Below are positions 8,286-17,577 of a stretch of 64,000 nucleotides of DNA, piece by piece. Numbering within the stretch: the stretch's first letter is position 1; each line of letters starts with the position of its first letter. Both the position numbers and the translations under genes were made by a program. The stretch is from an uncultured Lachnospiraceae bacterium (GTDB taxonomy: Bacteria; Bacillota; Clostridia; Lachnospirales; Lachnospiraceae), in the NCBI GenBank assembly GCA_910585345.1, contig CAJUDS010000006.1, forward strand, positions 78,224 through 142,223, written 5' to 3'. Below the pieces are notes generated by a model that was not told where the DNA came from, did no database searches, and worked only from the letters and a program-made list of their open reading frames with translations.

Positions 8286-8936
8286 CTACCTGTAGTAGCT
8301 CATTTTCTTTTCCAAGTATTCCATAAATGCCGCAACGGCGAGATTAAATATATAATAAAATACCCCCGCCACCATCAGCGGCAGAATCGTAGTTTCCTTG
8401 GCGGCAATCTGCTTCGCTGCCGTAAACATTTCCACCACCGCAAGCACAAAGGCAAGCGACGTATCCTTAACAAGTGTAATCGTCTCATTGGTTACCGACG
8501 GCAGAATCCGTTTTACCACCTGTGGCAGAATGATCTTACAGAACGTCTGTACTCTGCTGTAGCCCAGCACCTGCGCCGCCTCATACTGACCGACCGGCAT
8601 CGACTCGATACCGCCCCTGTAAATCTCCGCAAAATAGGCGGCGTAATTCAGGGCAAAAGCGAGAATCACGGCCGTAAAGCGGTACGAAGCGGATATCTTT
8701 AAGCCAAACACGTAATACGGAGCAAAATACACAACAATAAGCTGCAGCATCAACGGCGTCCCCCGCATAACCGATATGTATATTTTGGTCAAAGTCCGCA
8801 GCGGAAAATGCTTTGACATTCTCCCAAAAGAGATCACCAGCCCAAGCGGTAAGGAAAACAGCAGTGTCAGGAAAAAAATCTCCACCGTAATAACCATACC
8901 CTCGCCCAGTTGTGCAACCATCAATGACAAGTCCAT
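8286..8936 (-). CDS. Polar amino-acid ABC transporter, permease
   Basis: A 216-residue inner-membrane protein of the HisM/GlnP type with about five hydrophobic segments. The conserved cytoplasmic EAA loop is recognisable as EAAQVLGYSRVQTFCKIILPQ. GGAGG lies before the ATG at 8936. It is separated from the binding-protein gene by about 190 bp that hold a strong hairpin (9029-9064), and is followed after 10 bp by the ATPase gene. Confidence 0.94.
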   Translation of the reverse strand: MDLSLMVAQLGEGMVITVEIFFLTLLFSLPLGLVISFGRMSKHFPLRTLTKIYISVMRGTPLMLQLIVVYFAPYYVFGLKISASYRFTAVILAFALNYAAYFAEIYRGGIESMPVGQYEAAQVLGYSRVQTFCKIILPQVVKRILPSVTNETITLVKDTSLAFVLAVVEMFTAAKQIAAKETTILPLMVAGVFYYIFNLAVAAFMEYLEKKMSYYR

Positions 8937-9028
8937 AATGTCCTCCCGAATCTCCGTTCTTTTGTGATCAAAGCAATTACGGCAAACGATATGCCAAAAA
9001 GCATACCATACCTATGTATACCGAATAG

Positions 9029-9064
9029 AATAAGGGATGAAAGATTCCCTTTGCATCCCTTATT
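9029..9064 (-). other. Intercistronic stem-loop between binding-protein and permease genes
   Basis: AATAAGGGATG (9029-9039) and CATCCCTTATT (9054-9064) form a perfect 11-bp stem. No T-run follows on the minus strand, so it is more likely an mRNA 3'-end stabiliser or a weak attenuator that keeps the binding protein more abundant than the membrane parts, a known arrangement in such operons. Confidence 0.6.
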
Positions 9065-9125
9065 CCATAAGCGCCGACCCAGTCTGTACCAAGTCTGGCG
9101 TATCAGACTTTTACTGTCCGCTTTT

Positions 9126-10022
9126 TTAATTTTCAGAGTCGCCGCCGAGACAAAGCATGGAGGCGTCAATACCATACTGCTTTGCCGTTTCCGCTACTAC
9201 GCCTTCCGCGTTCAGTTCCAGAAGCGAAGCTTCTACTGTGTCTTTCAGCGCATCGTTGCCTTTCAGAAAACCGATGGCATACTGCTCTGTGGAAAGGGGC
9301 TCCTCCAGCATCACATAGCCGTCTCCACGCGACTCAATCTGATAAGCCGCAACCCCGATATCAATCGCCAGAGCCTCAATGGCCCCCTGTTCCAGATCCA
9401 TAAACGCGGTATTGTAATCGGCATATTCCACCAGATTCGCAAAAGAAGAAGCAAGTTCCTGATTCTCCTCATCGGAAAGGGCAGCCAGTGCAGAAGAATC
9501 TTTCTGCACACCTACAATCTTTCCCGCCAGATCTGCCGCTGACGCAATCCCACTCTCCGCAGGCACTACAAACACCTGACTGTTGTCGATATAAGGCACG
9601 CTCCATGTATAATCGTCCTCACGGCCGTTCATTGTAAAACCATTCCAGATACAGTCAATCGCCCCCGACGACAGCTCCATATCTTTCGCATCCCAGTCAA
9701 TCGGCTGCGCTACAAACTCCCATCCGTTCTTTTCACACACAGCACGAGCCAGATCCAGATCAAATCCCACGTATTCCCCCGATTCGTCCTTATAGCCATA
9801 AGGCGGGAACTCCGCGTCAAACCCGACCGTAAAGGTCGTCCTATCCGTCTGCGCGCCTTCATCAGCCGCATTTTCCGTCCCGGCAGCGCCCGTTTCTGCC
9901 GCCGCTTCCGTCTCTGCCGCCGTCTCCGTCTCTGCGGGCGCTGCGCCCTGATCATTTCCGCAGGCAATCAGCATGGCCGCCGTCATGGAAAGCACGAGAC
10001 CCATTGAAATCCATTTTTTCAT
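9126..10022 (-). CDS. Amino-acid ABC transporter substrate-binding lipoprotein
   Basis: A 298-residue solute-binding protein of family 3. It has a lipoprotein signal, MKKWISMGLVLSMTAAMLIAC, with the lipobox cysteine at about 21, then an Ala/Glu/Thr-rich linker (residues 28-55) that tethers it to the membrane. The binding domain begins TFTVGFDAEFPPYGYKD and contains GFDLDLARAV, typical of polar amino-acid binding proteins. The start at 10022 is set by GGAGG 7 bases upstream. It is the first gene of a transporter operon read from the promoter at 10069-10097. Confidence 0.95.
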   Translation of the reverse strand: MKKWISMGLVLSMTAAMLIACGNDQGAAPAETETAAETEAAAETGAAGTENAADEGAQTDRTTFTVGFDAEFPPYGYKDESGEYVGFDLDLARAVCEKNGWEFVAQPIDWDAKDMELSSGAIDCIWNGFTMNGREDDYTWSVPYIDNSQVFVVPAESGIASAADLAGKIVGVQKDSSALAALSDEENQELASSFANLVEYADYNTAFMDLEQGAIEALAIDIGVAAYQIESRGDGYVMLEEPLSTEQYAIGFLKGNDALKDTVEASLLELNAEGVVAETAKQYGIDASMLCLGGDSEN

Positions 10023-10068
10023 AATTTTCCTCCTTATCTTCCCCTTTACAGGGGGCATCCACTTCTGT

Positions 10069-10097
10069 ATACTACCATGATAAAGTGCTGCTGTCAA
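10069..10097 (-). promoter_or_regulatory. Sigma-A promoter for the amino-acid ABC operon
   Basis: Minus strand: a perfect TTGACA (10092-10097), 17-base spacer, and TAGTAT (10069-10074). The palindromic repeat at 10116-10583 ends 18 bp upstream of the -35 box. Confidence 0.65.
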
Positions 10098-10115
10098 CAA
10101 AAGAAATCCCCTGCG

Positions 10116-10583
10116 CACGGAAATCAATTTTGTGCCGAAAAACGGAAAATTGATTTCCATGCCCCTTGGGCAGGACAAACGCATGAAGGAACAAATTATA
10201 AACATTTGTGTGACAGCCGTAGTGAGCGCCCATTTGCCAAATTGACAGTTTCTGTATCAACTCCTGCCTGGTTCTGCGCAGTTTTCAGATAAAAGAATTT
10301 ATCAGGATTTCGCAAGATAAATCATTCACACACCGAGCAAAAGTACAATTTCGCGAATTTGTATGCCATTTTCGGACAAGGATGTCCGCCACTGTCATAC
10401 AAATTCGCGAAAACTGTCTTTTTTACGGTGCATGTCATTGATTTATTTTGCGAAATCGAAAGTTAAGTATTGTCCTGAAAAACTGCGCAGACTGCCCGGC
10501 GTACGCACAGAAATTATGCCGGGCAGCGCCCAGGAAAACCGATTCTGCATGTTCATAAAATGTTAACCCATGCGTTTGTCGTG
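10116..10583 (+). repeat. Long nested-palindrome dispersed repeat, copy A
   Basis: This 468-bp non-coding block is repeated at 30245-30765 with high identity. It starts CACGG and ends CGTG. Inverted pairs nest inside each other: 10119-10131 with 10146-10158; 10174-10185 with 10569-10580; 10274-10288 with 10475-10490; 10306-10324 with 10439-10457; 10349-10365 with 10396-10412; a short CGGACA/TGTCCG hairpin at 10373-10388; and CTGCCCGGC/GCCGGGCAG at 10492-10526. No open reading frame here has a ribosome-binding site or codes for anything I recognise. It fills the gap between the end of the 10595-11791 gene and the ABC-operon promoter. It could be a non-autonomous mobile element or a large structured RNA. 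Confidence 0.85.
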
Positions 10584-10594
10584 TCCCTTAGGCG

Positions 10595-11791
10595 CTAGGA
10601 CGCCTGCCCTTCCTCGTACTGGGAAACCAGCTCCATAATTTCCGGTGCGTATGCCGGGAACTCTTCTGCCAGAGCTTTCACTTCCATCTGTGCGCTCTCG
10701 GCTAACTGTTCATTGTATTCCATCTGTTTGCGCAGCTTCTGACGTCTCTGGATCAGATTGTGGCGAATCTCCACCATTTCCCCTTTATTGGTAATGGCCT
10801 GTGTCTGATACAGCCATATTTCCGGATCTTTGATCTGGAACCGGCGCAGGATGCGGAGCAGTTCTTTTCTCTGATAATCGAGTTCCGCATACAATTCTTT
10901 AAATTTCAGCCGTTCTTCACGTTCCGCTTCATACTGTTTCCACAGCCGGATCATTTCTTCCAACGACTCCACCCCGTATTTTACATATAGATATTCCAGC
11001 AGATTCGTATTATTCACATAACGGATCTTGACTTTATTCTGCAGAAGAATCAAACGGTTAATGGCTCTCTCCACCTGCTTCTTTTCCCTTACCGCTTCCG
11101 TATATTTCAGATAAATCATAAACACCGCAAAAGCTGTGGCCGCCGCCGTGAGAATATACCCGATCCGGATGTCCATTTCCAGCAGAATCTGCAGCAAAAA
11201 CAGAATCGCCATACAGGTTGCAAATGCAAAGCTGGTAATGATCATCATACCCCGCATATTTACCATCGTATTTCGTAAATCATGTTTCCTGTACTGGTAA
11301 GCATGTTTCTCCCCGGAGAGCCTGCGCATATCCTGGCGAATCTTCTCCTGATACGCTTCCGCCTCCTTCAGCTTCTGGATACTTTCCTCTGCCTCCGGCG
11401 CCATCCGCTCCATATGCCGGAAATCCGCTTCCGGCATATGATCCTTTCTCTCTTCATACAGATTTTTTTCCCTTTCGTAAGCGGTAATTTTATCCGCAAT
11501 GGCAAAAAGCTCCTTTTTTTCGGATCCGGGCAGCGCTTCCAGTTCCTCCATGTCCGTTAGATAAGAAGTAACCATGCTGTATTCCTTTGTCAGACTGCCG
11601 ATCTGGATTTCCGCATCCTTCATCTGTTCCAGACAACTGCGCACATAACCCATCCGCTGTCCCTGGTCATACAGATTTACGCTGTCCCGCCGCAGGACAC
11701 TGCCTTCCGCATTTTCCTCCGCTTCCCCGTCCGGGTATTCCCTATCTTTTGCTGCAAACCATTTTCCAAATAATTTTTTTAAAAATCCCAT
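10595..11791 (-). CDS. Uncharacterised coiled-coil membrane protein
   Basis: I do not recognise the family. The 398-residue protein starts MGFLKKLFGKWFAAKD, suggesting an amphipathic N-terminus. Long charged helices predicted to coil (about residues 40-175) precede two hydrophobic segments (about 180-230, MMIITSFAFATCMAILFLLQ and GYILTAAATAFAVFMIYL), and another charged coiled-coil stretch follows to the end. The two membrane segments would place both coiled-coil parts on the same side. The start follows the stop of the preceding gene by two bases, so it is translated with it. It is the last gene of the four-gene cluster that begins at 17512. Confidence 0.8.
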   Translation of the reverse strand: MGFLKKLFGKWFAAKDREYPDGEAEENAEGSVLRRDSVNLYDQGQRMGYVRSCLEQMKDAEIQIGSLTKEYSMVTSYLTDMEELEALPGSEKKELFAIADKITAYEREKNLYEERKDHMPEADFRHMERMAPEAEESIQKLKEAEAYQEKIRQDMRRLSGEKHAYQYRKHDLRNTMVNMRGMMIITSFAFATCMAILFLLQILLEMDIRIGYILTAAATAFAVFMIYLKYTEAVREKKQVERAINRLILLQNKVKIRYVNNTNLLEYLYVKYGVESLEEMIRLWKQYEAEREERLKFKELYAELDYQRKELLRILRRFQIKDPEIWLYQTQAITNKGEMVEIRHNLIQRRQKLRKQMEYNEQLAESAQMEVKALAEEFPAYAPEIMELVSQYEEGQAS

Positions 11792-11793
11792 GT

Positions 11794-12618
11794 TTATTTC
11801 TCTCTCACCATGCTGCGGTATTCCTGTTTCATCTGTTCCACCGCATCCTCCAGAATATTCTGACGATCCGCTCTTTCCCGCCTGATTTTTTCCAATTCCT
11901 GCGCCTGCCTGCACTGCGTCCATTCCTGCGCCGTCCGCTCCACTCTTTTTTCCAATTCCAAAGACATCTGACGGCACTGCTCAGACTGCCCCGCAATAAA
12001 ATCCACATACGCCTCTTCCGCAAGCAGCAGCCTTCTGGCCGCCAGAAACTGCAGAAAACTTTCCTTCTCTCCTGACAGCATATAAGCATTGTAAAAGAGC
12101 TCCGACGCCCTGTCAAATAAAAACAGCCGGCTGTTCACATATCCCATATTGTGCAGCACACTGGCCCGCAGTGCGGATTCCTCCTGCGGCAGATCATGCA
12201 GCAGCTCATGATACCGCATCATGGCAAGCTCATATTTACCGTTGCCCGCCAGATAGTCCGCAGCATTTTTCTGACGCTCATACGGGTCCGCAGCCGCGCC
12301 TGTCTGCAGAAATTCTCCGATCCGCCGCGTCTCCTCTTTCGGATAAAACCCCGTATATTCCAGTATCGCTGTCAGAAACACACTGACGGAAGATTTTGCT
12401 TTTACATGTCCCAGCAGCAAGTCTGCCAGTTCATCCAGACCACATTCTTCCCGCAGCCATTCAGCCAGTTCCCGGCATGCCATATCCTCGTCCATCAGAA
12501 ATGTGTTTTCCCGGATACAATGGCAGAGTTCTTCCACCGTATAGACGGAGATATCCATTTTTTTCAGTAAATATGGAGTTCTCGCAGTATTTCCCGTACA
12601 AAGAATCACTCTGCCCAT
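11794..12618 (-). CDS. Uncharacterised helical-repeat (TPR-like) protein
   Basis: A 274-residue, probably cytoplasmic protein I cannot assign to a characterised family. It opens MGRVILCTGNTARTPYLLKK. The middle, about residues 105-190, reads like tetratricopeptide helices (KNAADYLAGNGKYELAMMRY and the VLHNMGYVNSRLFLFDRASE stretch). The last 70 residues are a highly charged helix likely to form a coiled coil. A strong AAGGAG precedes the ATG. It lies 35 bp after the actin-fold gene and overlaps the context of the membrane-protein gene, indicating one operon. Confidence 0.8.
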   Translation of the reverse strand: MGRVILCTGNTARTPYLLKKMDISVYTVEELCHCIRENTFLMDEDMACRELAEWLREECGLDELADLLLGHVKAKSSVSVFLTAILEYTGFYPKEETRRIGEFLQTGAAADPYERQKNAADYLAGNGKYELAMMRYHELLHDLPQEESALRASVLHNMGYVNSRLFLFDRASELFYNAYMLSGEKESFLQFLAARRLLLAEEAYVDFIAGQSEQCRQMSLELEKRVERTAQEWTQCRQAQELEKIRRERADRQNILEDAVEQMKQEYRSMVREK

Positions 12619-12652
12619 AGCCGCTCCTTTTCCCCTGTCCTCTTATGTTTTC

Positions 12653-13909
12653 CTATATTGTAAAATTCTCCTGCCAGGTTTTATGCGTGGCGGGATAAAT
12701 TTCCCCAAACCCCAGATCTTCCAGCGTCATGCAGACATCTTTTTCCGACTGCATTGAGATAGACATACCGATACGGGACGCCCTTTCCCCCCGTCTTGGC
12801 AGGCCGTTTAAAATAATTTCCAGCTCCCTGCTCTCTTTTCCCGTCAGGGACGTAATACGGATCGAAAAGGAATTGCTCTCTTCCAGGTAAAACTCACACT
12901 GCTTTTGCGCCTCAAACCAGTTGATTCCCGCGTCCAGCAGCGCATAGTAGGAGTCCTCGCCTCTTCGCAGCGCCTTCATACCCAGATTCGCTTTCAGTTT
13001 ATCCTTTCCGAGAAAGATACAGGCCTTTTGCGCCTCATCGGGTACGGCTTTTCCCTCCGCGCCATAACACGCCCCCTTACTGTACAGATTATTGCCCCTA
13101 AAAACCCTCCTGCCTCTGCACAGATAGCGCAGGGAAACAGGATACCAGTCGCCTTCAAAGCCCTTCCCGATCAGATAAGCGGAAGAAATCGCCCTGTCTG
13201 CGCATTCCTCCTGCAGAATCTGCAGCAGCGCCTCATCTTCCCGCAGCCCCGGATGTTCCCGCTCCTCCACAAAGGCAACCACCGGCACCGTCCTTCTGTT
13301 ACATTCCAGACGGTATGTTTTGATTCTGTCTCCGTCACAGTCGCAGACAAGAACCTGCCCCATCCAAAGCTCTCTGGGCTGGTGAATCGTATACTGATAA
13401 AAACTCTCCGCATGACTCTGAAAATAAATATGCGCCGCCGGAAGCTGCATCACGGACACTGCCTGGGCCAGTACTTCAATCATCCGCTGATCGAGCACAT
13501 CCACGGTAATCATCATTGTCCCGATCTGCTCCGGCGAAGCCGTCATGCTCAGAAGCGAAAGGCTCCGTTTCATGAAAAGCGCCAGCAGGGCGACCGGATC
13601 GAATGCTTCTTCTCCCACCTGTATCTTTGTACCTGCCCGCGCCAGCGTCAGTAAACGCTCCACCAAAACCGCCTTTCCCTCTTCGGCCTGCCGGACAGCC
13701 TCTCTGCCGAACAGCCACTGATTGCTCTCCGCCTTTCTGCAGAGCACGGTAGGAAAATTATACTGTTCTTCTCCCGTCACTACGGATACCGTTTCCGGAC
13801 TCGCCTCCCCGGCCCGGCTGAAACTGATCTGCGACGTATCGTCCCCGATATCATAGCCTACCGCTATCCTGTTTTTTCTGCCTGTAAAATTCGCTTTTTC
13901 CAAGAACAT
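12653..13909 (-). CDS. Uncharacterised actin/Hsp70-fold ATPase-like protein
   Basis: A 418-residue protein whose N-terminus, NRIAVGYDIGDDTSQISFS, looks like the phosphate-1 loop of the actin/Hsp70/sugar-kinase superfamily, and FPTVLCRK followed by WLFGREAV resembles the Hsp70 segment after it. A second segment, GQVLVCDCDGDRIKTYRLE (about residue 185), could be the phosphate-2 loop. The C-terminal third is beta-rich and unlike the DnaK peptide-binding domain. From memory it resembles the family labelled DUF5716, found next to DUF5717 proteins in Lachnospiraceae; this was not checked. It lies 36 bp downstream of the 1188-residue protein gene and 34 bp upstream of the TPR-like gene. Confidence 0.75.
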   Translation of the reverse strand: MFLEKANFTGRKNRIAVGYDIGDDTSQISFSRAGEASPETVSVVTGEEQYNFPTVLCRKAESNQWLFGREAVRQAEEGKAVLVERLLTLARAGTKIQVGEEAFDPVALLALFMKRSLSLLSMTASPEQIGTMMITVDVLDQRMIEVLAQAVSVMQLPAAHIYFQSHAESFYQYTIHQPRELWMGQVLVCDCDGDRIKTYRLECNRRTVPVVAFVEEREHPGLREDEALLQILQEECADRAISSAYLIGKGFEGDWYPVSLRYLCRGRRVFRGNNLYSKGACYGAEGKAVPDEAQKACIFLGKDKLKANLGMKALRRGEDSYYALLDAGINWFEAQKQCEFYLEESNSFSIRITSLTGKESRELEIILNGLPRRGERASRIGMSISMQSEKDVCMTLEDLGFGEIYPATHKTWQENFTI

Positions 13910-13945
13910 CTTTTCATTGCCTTTTCCTTAAAGATTCTGATGCTT

Positions 13946-16900
13946 TCACAGTAACGTGAACAACCGTTCTGCAGAAAAGTCCGTCTGATAATACTCCTCC
14001 AGCATTTTTTCGGCCTTCGCACTCTCATGCTGTGAAACCGCTTCTATAAAGCGGTTGATTGCACCAAAACGCCCTGCCTGCAGCGTTTCCCCGTTACTGC
14101 CGTGCAAAACGCCGCTCTCAACCAGATTCTCCTTCTCTCCTTTTTTTTCGGTAATATAGTACTGCAGTGTCTCTCCTTCAAAAAGCAGAAAACTTCTCGT
14201 ATAGATACCGGCATAGCAGCACCGGAGTTCATCTGTATGATAAGCGCCGTTCCTTTCATCCGCCTTCAGCATATAATGAAGCAACAGCGGATTTTCCGTT
14301 TCCGCCCGGTATTCCAGAAACGTCTGGTCCATAAAATAAACCATCTCCGGAACAAGCGGAAGGAACTGACGGAAAAATCCAAATACAATCCCTTTTTTTA
14401 AAATCAGGTCGTCCAAAAAAAGCCGCACCATCTGCCGCTCTTCCTCTTCCAGTTCTTCCTGACCGGAAAAAAATCTGAGAAGAGCAAGCTCGCAAATGAT
14501 ATCCTGCTGCTGTCCGTTTCGGCTTTTACGCTTTAATTCCCGCCAAAGAAGCGGTTCCGGTTCATATCCATGCACAAAATACCGGTAGGCAAGATGCAGC
14601 AGATATCTGTCCGTCAGACTTTCATCTGCGCTTCCCTCTAGGTATTTCCGAAATACGGCCCCCTCCTCCTCCACATACTCCCCTGTGAAAAGCATCTGCA
14701 CAAGCAGCCGTTCGCACAGTTCGTAACTGCCCGTATCAAATCTGTCGCAGGCACGCCAGATTTCCCATAGTTCCCTGACGGTTCCTGTAAAATGATGACT
14801 TAAATATTGCAATATATTATCGTCATATTTCCCGCAGCAGAAGGAAAAATATGACAGCATTGTCATGTCTTCTGACTCCATAAAATCATTGTATGTCAGC
14901 AGTCTGCTGCACAGCCTGGCAATCAGCTTTGGTTTTACATTTTCCGCTCCGTAGGCACATACCCATTCATATGCAATATCGTACATACCGCGCAGCACAA
15001 GACACTGCAGCGCTTCCACACGTTCCCGGCTGCGCAGCTGTCCGGGCTGCAGCTGTGGCAGAAACTGATCCAGCTCGTCCGCCATATCATATGCCAAATA
15101 GTACTGCAGCAGTTTCGTTCCCAGTTCATTTTTATAAGACGCACAAATCCCTGCGCTGTTCCAGAGCTGCCTTGCATACTTTTCATTTTCCCCATCCACA
15201 GCCGTATACGTCTTTCCATGTTCGCACTGATAAAGCGTCACGCCTGTCTCGTCCTGGAAAAGCCCGGCCTCTTCCGGCAGTATTTCATAAGTCATCTCAT
15301 CGGGATAGAAAAGGATTCTGTCCTCATATCCGATATCGCATACGAAACGGCCTCCGGAAGCCTTTTCAAAAACAAGATTGAAATCCGGATCATAAAGCTG
15401 CACACAGGCGCATCCGTCGCAGACCTCACAGACGGTTTCCTCCTGCAGCTTTCCGTGTACGACAATAATCCGGCTCACATCAGGCATATCCACCCGGATC
15501 TCATGAAAGAACAGCCTGTCCGCATAATTGCCCAGCATTTCTCCGCCCACAATTCCTTCCTGGATCAGTTCACGGAAAATGAACGCAATGTCCCTGTTCA
15601 TCCTTCCTTTTTCTAACTGCTCTGTCAAAAACTTTTCCGCATCCGGAAGATAGATACGATACAGATCCGGATATTTCCCGCGCTTACGGAACACATAGGC
15701 ATACAGATACGCCATCCGCTCATACGGCAGCTCGCTGCGGTAGGAAAAATACCGGACCGCTGCCGCCGGTATCTTTTCATGGCTCTGCAAATCCACAGAC
15801 AACATATAATATTCATACAGCCTTGTCAGCCATAATTCGTGTTCTATGCCTTTCCGGTACCAGGCGGCATAGACAGGCCCGATTTTGTTTCCCTTAATCA
15901 GCAGCCCGCAAAGAGCCCGCAAAGACTCCTTATCTTTCTTTTTTTCATAACACACCTTTAAAATGGCATACATTCTCTCCGAATATTGCTTCATCCTGTC
16001 CGCCAGATAATGAATCTGGCCGATACATTCCGCTGTCAAATAGTCGTATTTTGCCATAAATGTCAGCGTTTGCAGCATAAAAGGAGTCAGTTTCATCAAA
16101 AACGCCGGATTTTTCCTTATCAGCATCGCGGCTTCCATATACCAGACAGGGCTGCGGCAGCCTTTTTCAAACTGCTGTTCCAGAAAAACCCATTTCCTGG
16201 AAAGGCTTCTCCCGCACTCCTCATCCAAATACAAAAGCAGCCATGCCACTTCCCAGCCCGAATCACCGTTTTGCCATACCCTGCGGATCTCTTCTGTCAC
16301 TGCCCTGATATAATGCTCATCTTCACTGACAAGTGTAGTCAAATAGAGATAATAACAGGCTGTCTTTGGGCTTGTCTCTTCCGGTATGATCCTATTGCCC
16401 ACATGCTCCAAAACCCTTTTTGCCTCACTGTAACGCTCCTTTGTCAGCAGAATATGGGCCTGAAATAATTCCTTGACAGGTTCTTCCCGCTTAATCGTAT
16501 CCATACCCGCTACGACCTTCTCTATTGCAGCCAGCCATTCCTGTCTTGAAATTTTCCCCATGCCATATTGCAGATAGCACTGGTAAAATGCAAGCGTTTT
16601 CTGTTTTCTATTCCTTCTGCGTTTCCCTGTCATTCGTTTTGTCCGGTTTACACATACCGGAATTTCCAAAGAAACGTATTCATTAAAAAAGCGTACCCTG
16701 CCGTAATTGCAACCGGCATGAAGAGCGCTGTGAAAAATAAGCAGCCCGCAGGCGCACTGATTTCCGAGAAAGTCATGTTCCGTAAGCACATCTTTTTCCG
16801 TTTCCAAAAACGCCCCCTCAGTCTCTACCAGGAGCCGTGTATACCCCCATCCGTTTCTTGTCAGCGTTACAATTTCCCGCGTAATGTCCTCCTGGGAAAA

Positions 16901-17512
16901 AAGGGTAATCTCCTCTCTGTCGCAGGTATAGCGCACCTGCTGTTTTTTTCGTACCCACATCAGAAACTCTTCCACTTTTTGTTCCGTTTCGGGCGGTATG
17001 CGCAGCGCTCTGTAAACATTCAGGTACTGCTTATCATTTCCGGCCAGTACCTTTTCAAAATCAGGCGCGTAAAACGCCTTTACAGCCTCCTGCCAATTTA
17101 CTTTTGCAAGATTGGCAAAATGAAACAGATTCTTCATCGGTCCCAGAGAAGTTTCGAACAGCCGCGGCGCTATGGTCACTGTATACGGGAGCGCAGACTC
17201 GCCCTGGCTGGATACAATTTTAAACGCCCCGCTGCAGACCTCCCCCTCTTCCAGACCCTTGCTGCAGAATTGAAAAAAAATCCGCGAGGGATTTCCCGTA
17301 AATTCCCTGGTCTGGCATTGCATACGGATATCGTCCGGGACAACGATGCCGGAAAGTGCAAGCCCCTCCCGCCCGGCAATCGTAAAGCTCCCTTCTTCCG
17401 TTTCGCCAGGCCTTATGGAAAACTCTATTTTCGGACAGGAAAAAGAAAGGGAACCTTCCCCGCAAATGGATTTCTGCGCAAGTATTTCCATAATTTTCTC
17501 TCTCTTGTCCAT
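13946..17512 (-). CDS. Very large uncharacterised protein (DUF5717-like)
   Basis: This roughly 1188-residue protein has no enzyme motif I recognise. The first 300 residues look beta-rich, including repeated Ig-like segments (EGSFTIAGREGLALSGIVVP and the LPYTVTIAPRLF region). A basic stretch, TKRMTGKRRRNRKQK, then leads into a long helical-repeat region with TPR-like spacing up to about residue 700, a beta segment, and more helices to the end. No signal peptide or membrane segment is evident. Possible starts are GTG 17530, ATG 17512 and ATG 17491; only weak GAGGG or GAGAGAG signals exist, so the start is uncertain. From memory it resembles DUF5717. It heads a four-gene cluster. Confidence 0.8.
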   Translation of the reverse strand: MDKREKIMEILAQKSICGEGSLSFSCPKIEFSIRPGETEEGSFTIAGREGLALSGIVVPDDIRMQCQTREFTGNPSRIFFQFCSKGLEEGEVCSGAFKIVSSQGESALPYTVTIAPRLFETSLGPMKNLFHFANLAKVNWQEAVKAFYAPDFEKVLAGNDKQYLNVYRALRIPPETEQKVEEFLMWVRKKQQVRYTCDREEITLFSQEDITREIVTLTRNGWGYTRLLVETEGAFLETEKDVLTEHDFLGNQCACGLLIFHSALHAGCNYGRVRFFNEYVSLEIPVCVNRTKRMTGKRRRNRKQKTLAFYQCYLQYGMGKISRQEWLAAIEKVVAGMDTIKREEPVKELFQAHILLTKERYSEAKRVLEHVGNRIIPEETSPKTACYYLYLTTLVSEDEHYIRAVTEEIRRVWQNGDSGWEVAWLLLYLDEECGRSLSRKWVFLEQQFEKGCRSPVWYMEAAMLIRKNPAFLMKLTPFMLQTLTFMAKYDYLTAECIGQIHYLADRMKQYSERMYAILKVCYEKKKDKESLRALCGLLIKGNKIGPVYAAWYRKGIEHELWLTRLYEYYMLSVDLQSHEKIPAAAVRYFSYRSELPYERMAYLYAYVFRKRGKYPDLYRIYLPDAEKFLTEQLEKGRMNRDIAFIFRELIQEGIVGGEMLGNYADRLFFHEIRVDMPDVSRIIVVHGKLQEETVCEVCDGCACVQLYDPDFNLVFEKASGGRFVCDIGYEDRILFYPDEMTYEILPEEAGLFQDETGVTLYQCEHGKTYTAVDGENEKYARQLWNSAGICASYKNELGTKLLQYYLAYDMADELDQFLPQLQPGQLRSRERVEALQCLVLRGMYDIAYEWVCAYGAENVKPKLIARLCSRLLTYNDFMESEDMTMLSYFSFCCGKYDDNILQYLSHHFTGTVRELWEIWRACDRFDTGSYELCERLLVQMLFTGEYVEEEGAVFRKYLEGSADESLTDRYLLHLAYRYFVHGYEPEPLLWRELKRKSRNGQQQDIICELALLRFFSGQEELEEEERQMVRLFLDDLILKKGIVFGFFRQFLPLVPEMVYFMDQTFLEYRAETENPLLLHYMLKADERNGAYHTDELRCCYAGIYTRSFLLFEGETLQYYITEKKGEKENLVESGVLHGSNGETLQAGRFGAINRFIEAVSQHESAKAEKMLEEYYQTDFSAERLFTLL

Positions 17513-17577
17513 AAATGACGCCGCCCTCACTTTATCACTGCAGAAATTAATTTTCCGTGCTTTACAGCACTTCCGAT

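Noticed and set aside
10363..10566. 67-codon frame inside the palindromic repeat (and its twin in copy B)
   Set aside because: It exists only because both copies share sequence; it has no ribosome-binding site, and the two copies diverge in frame at the expanded hairpin.
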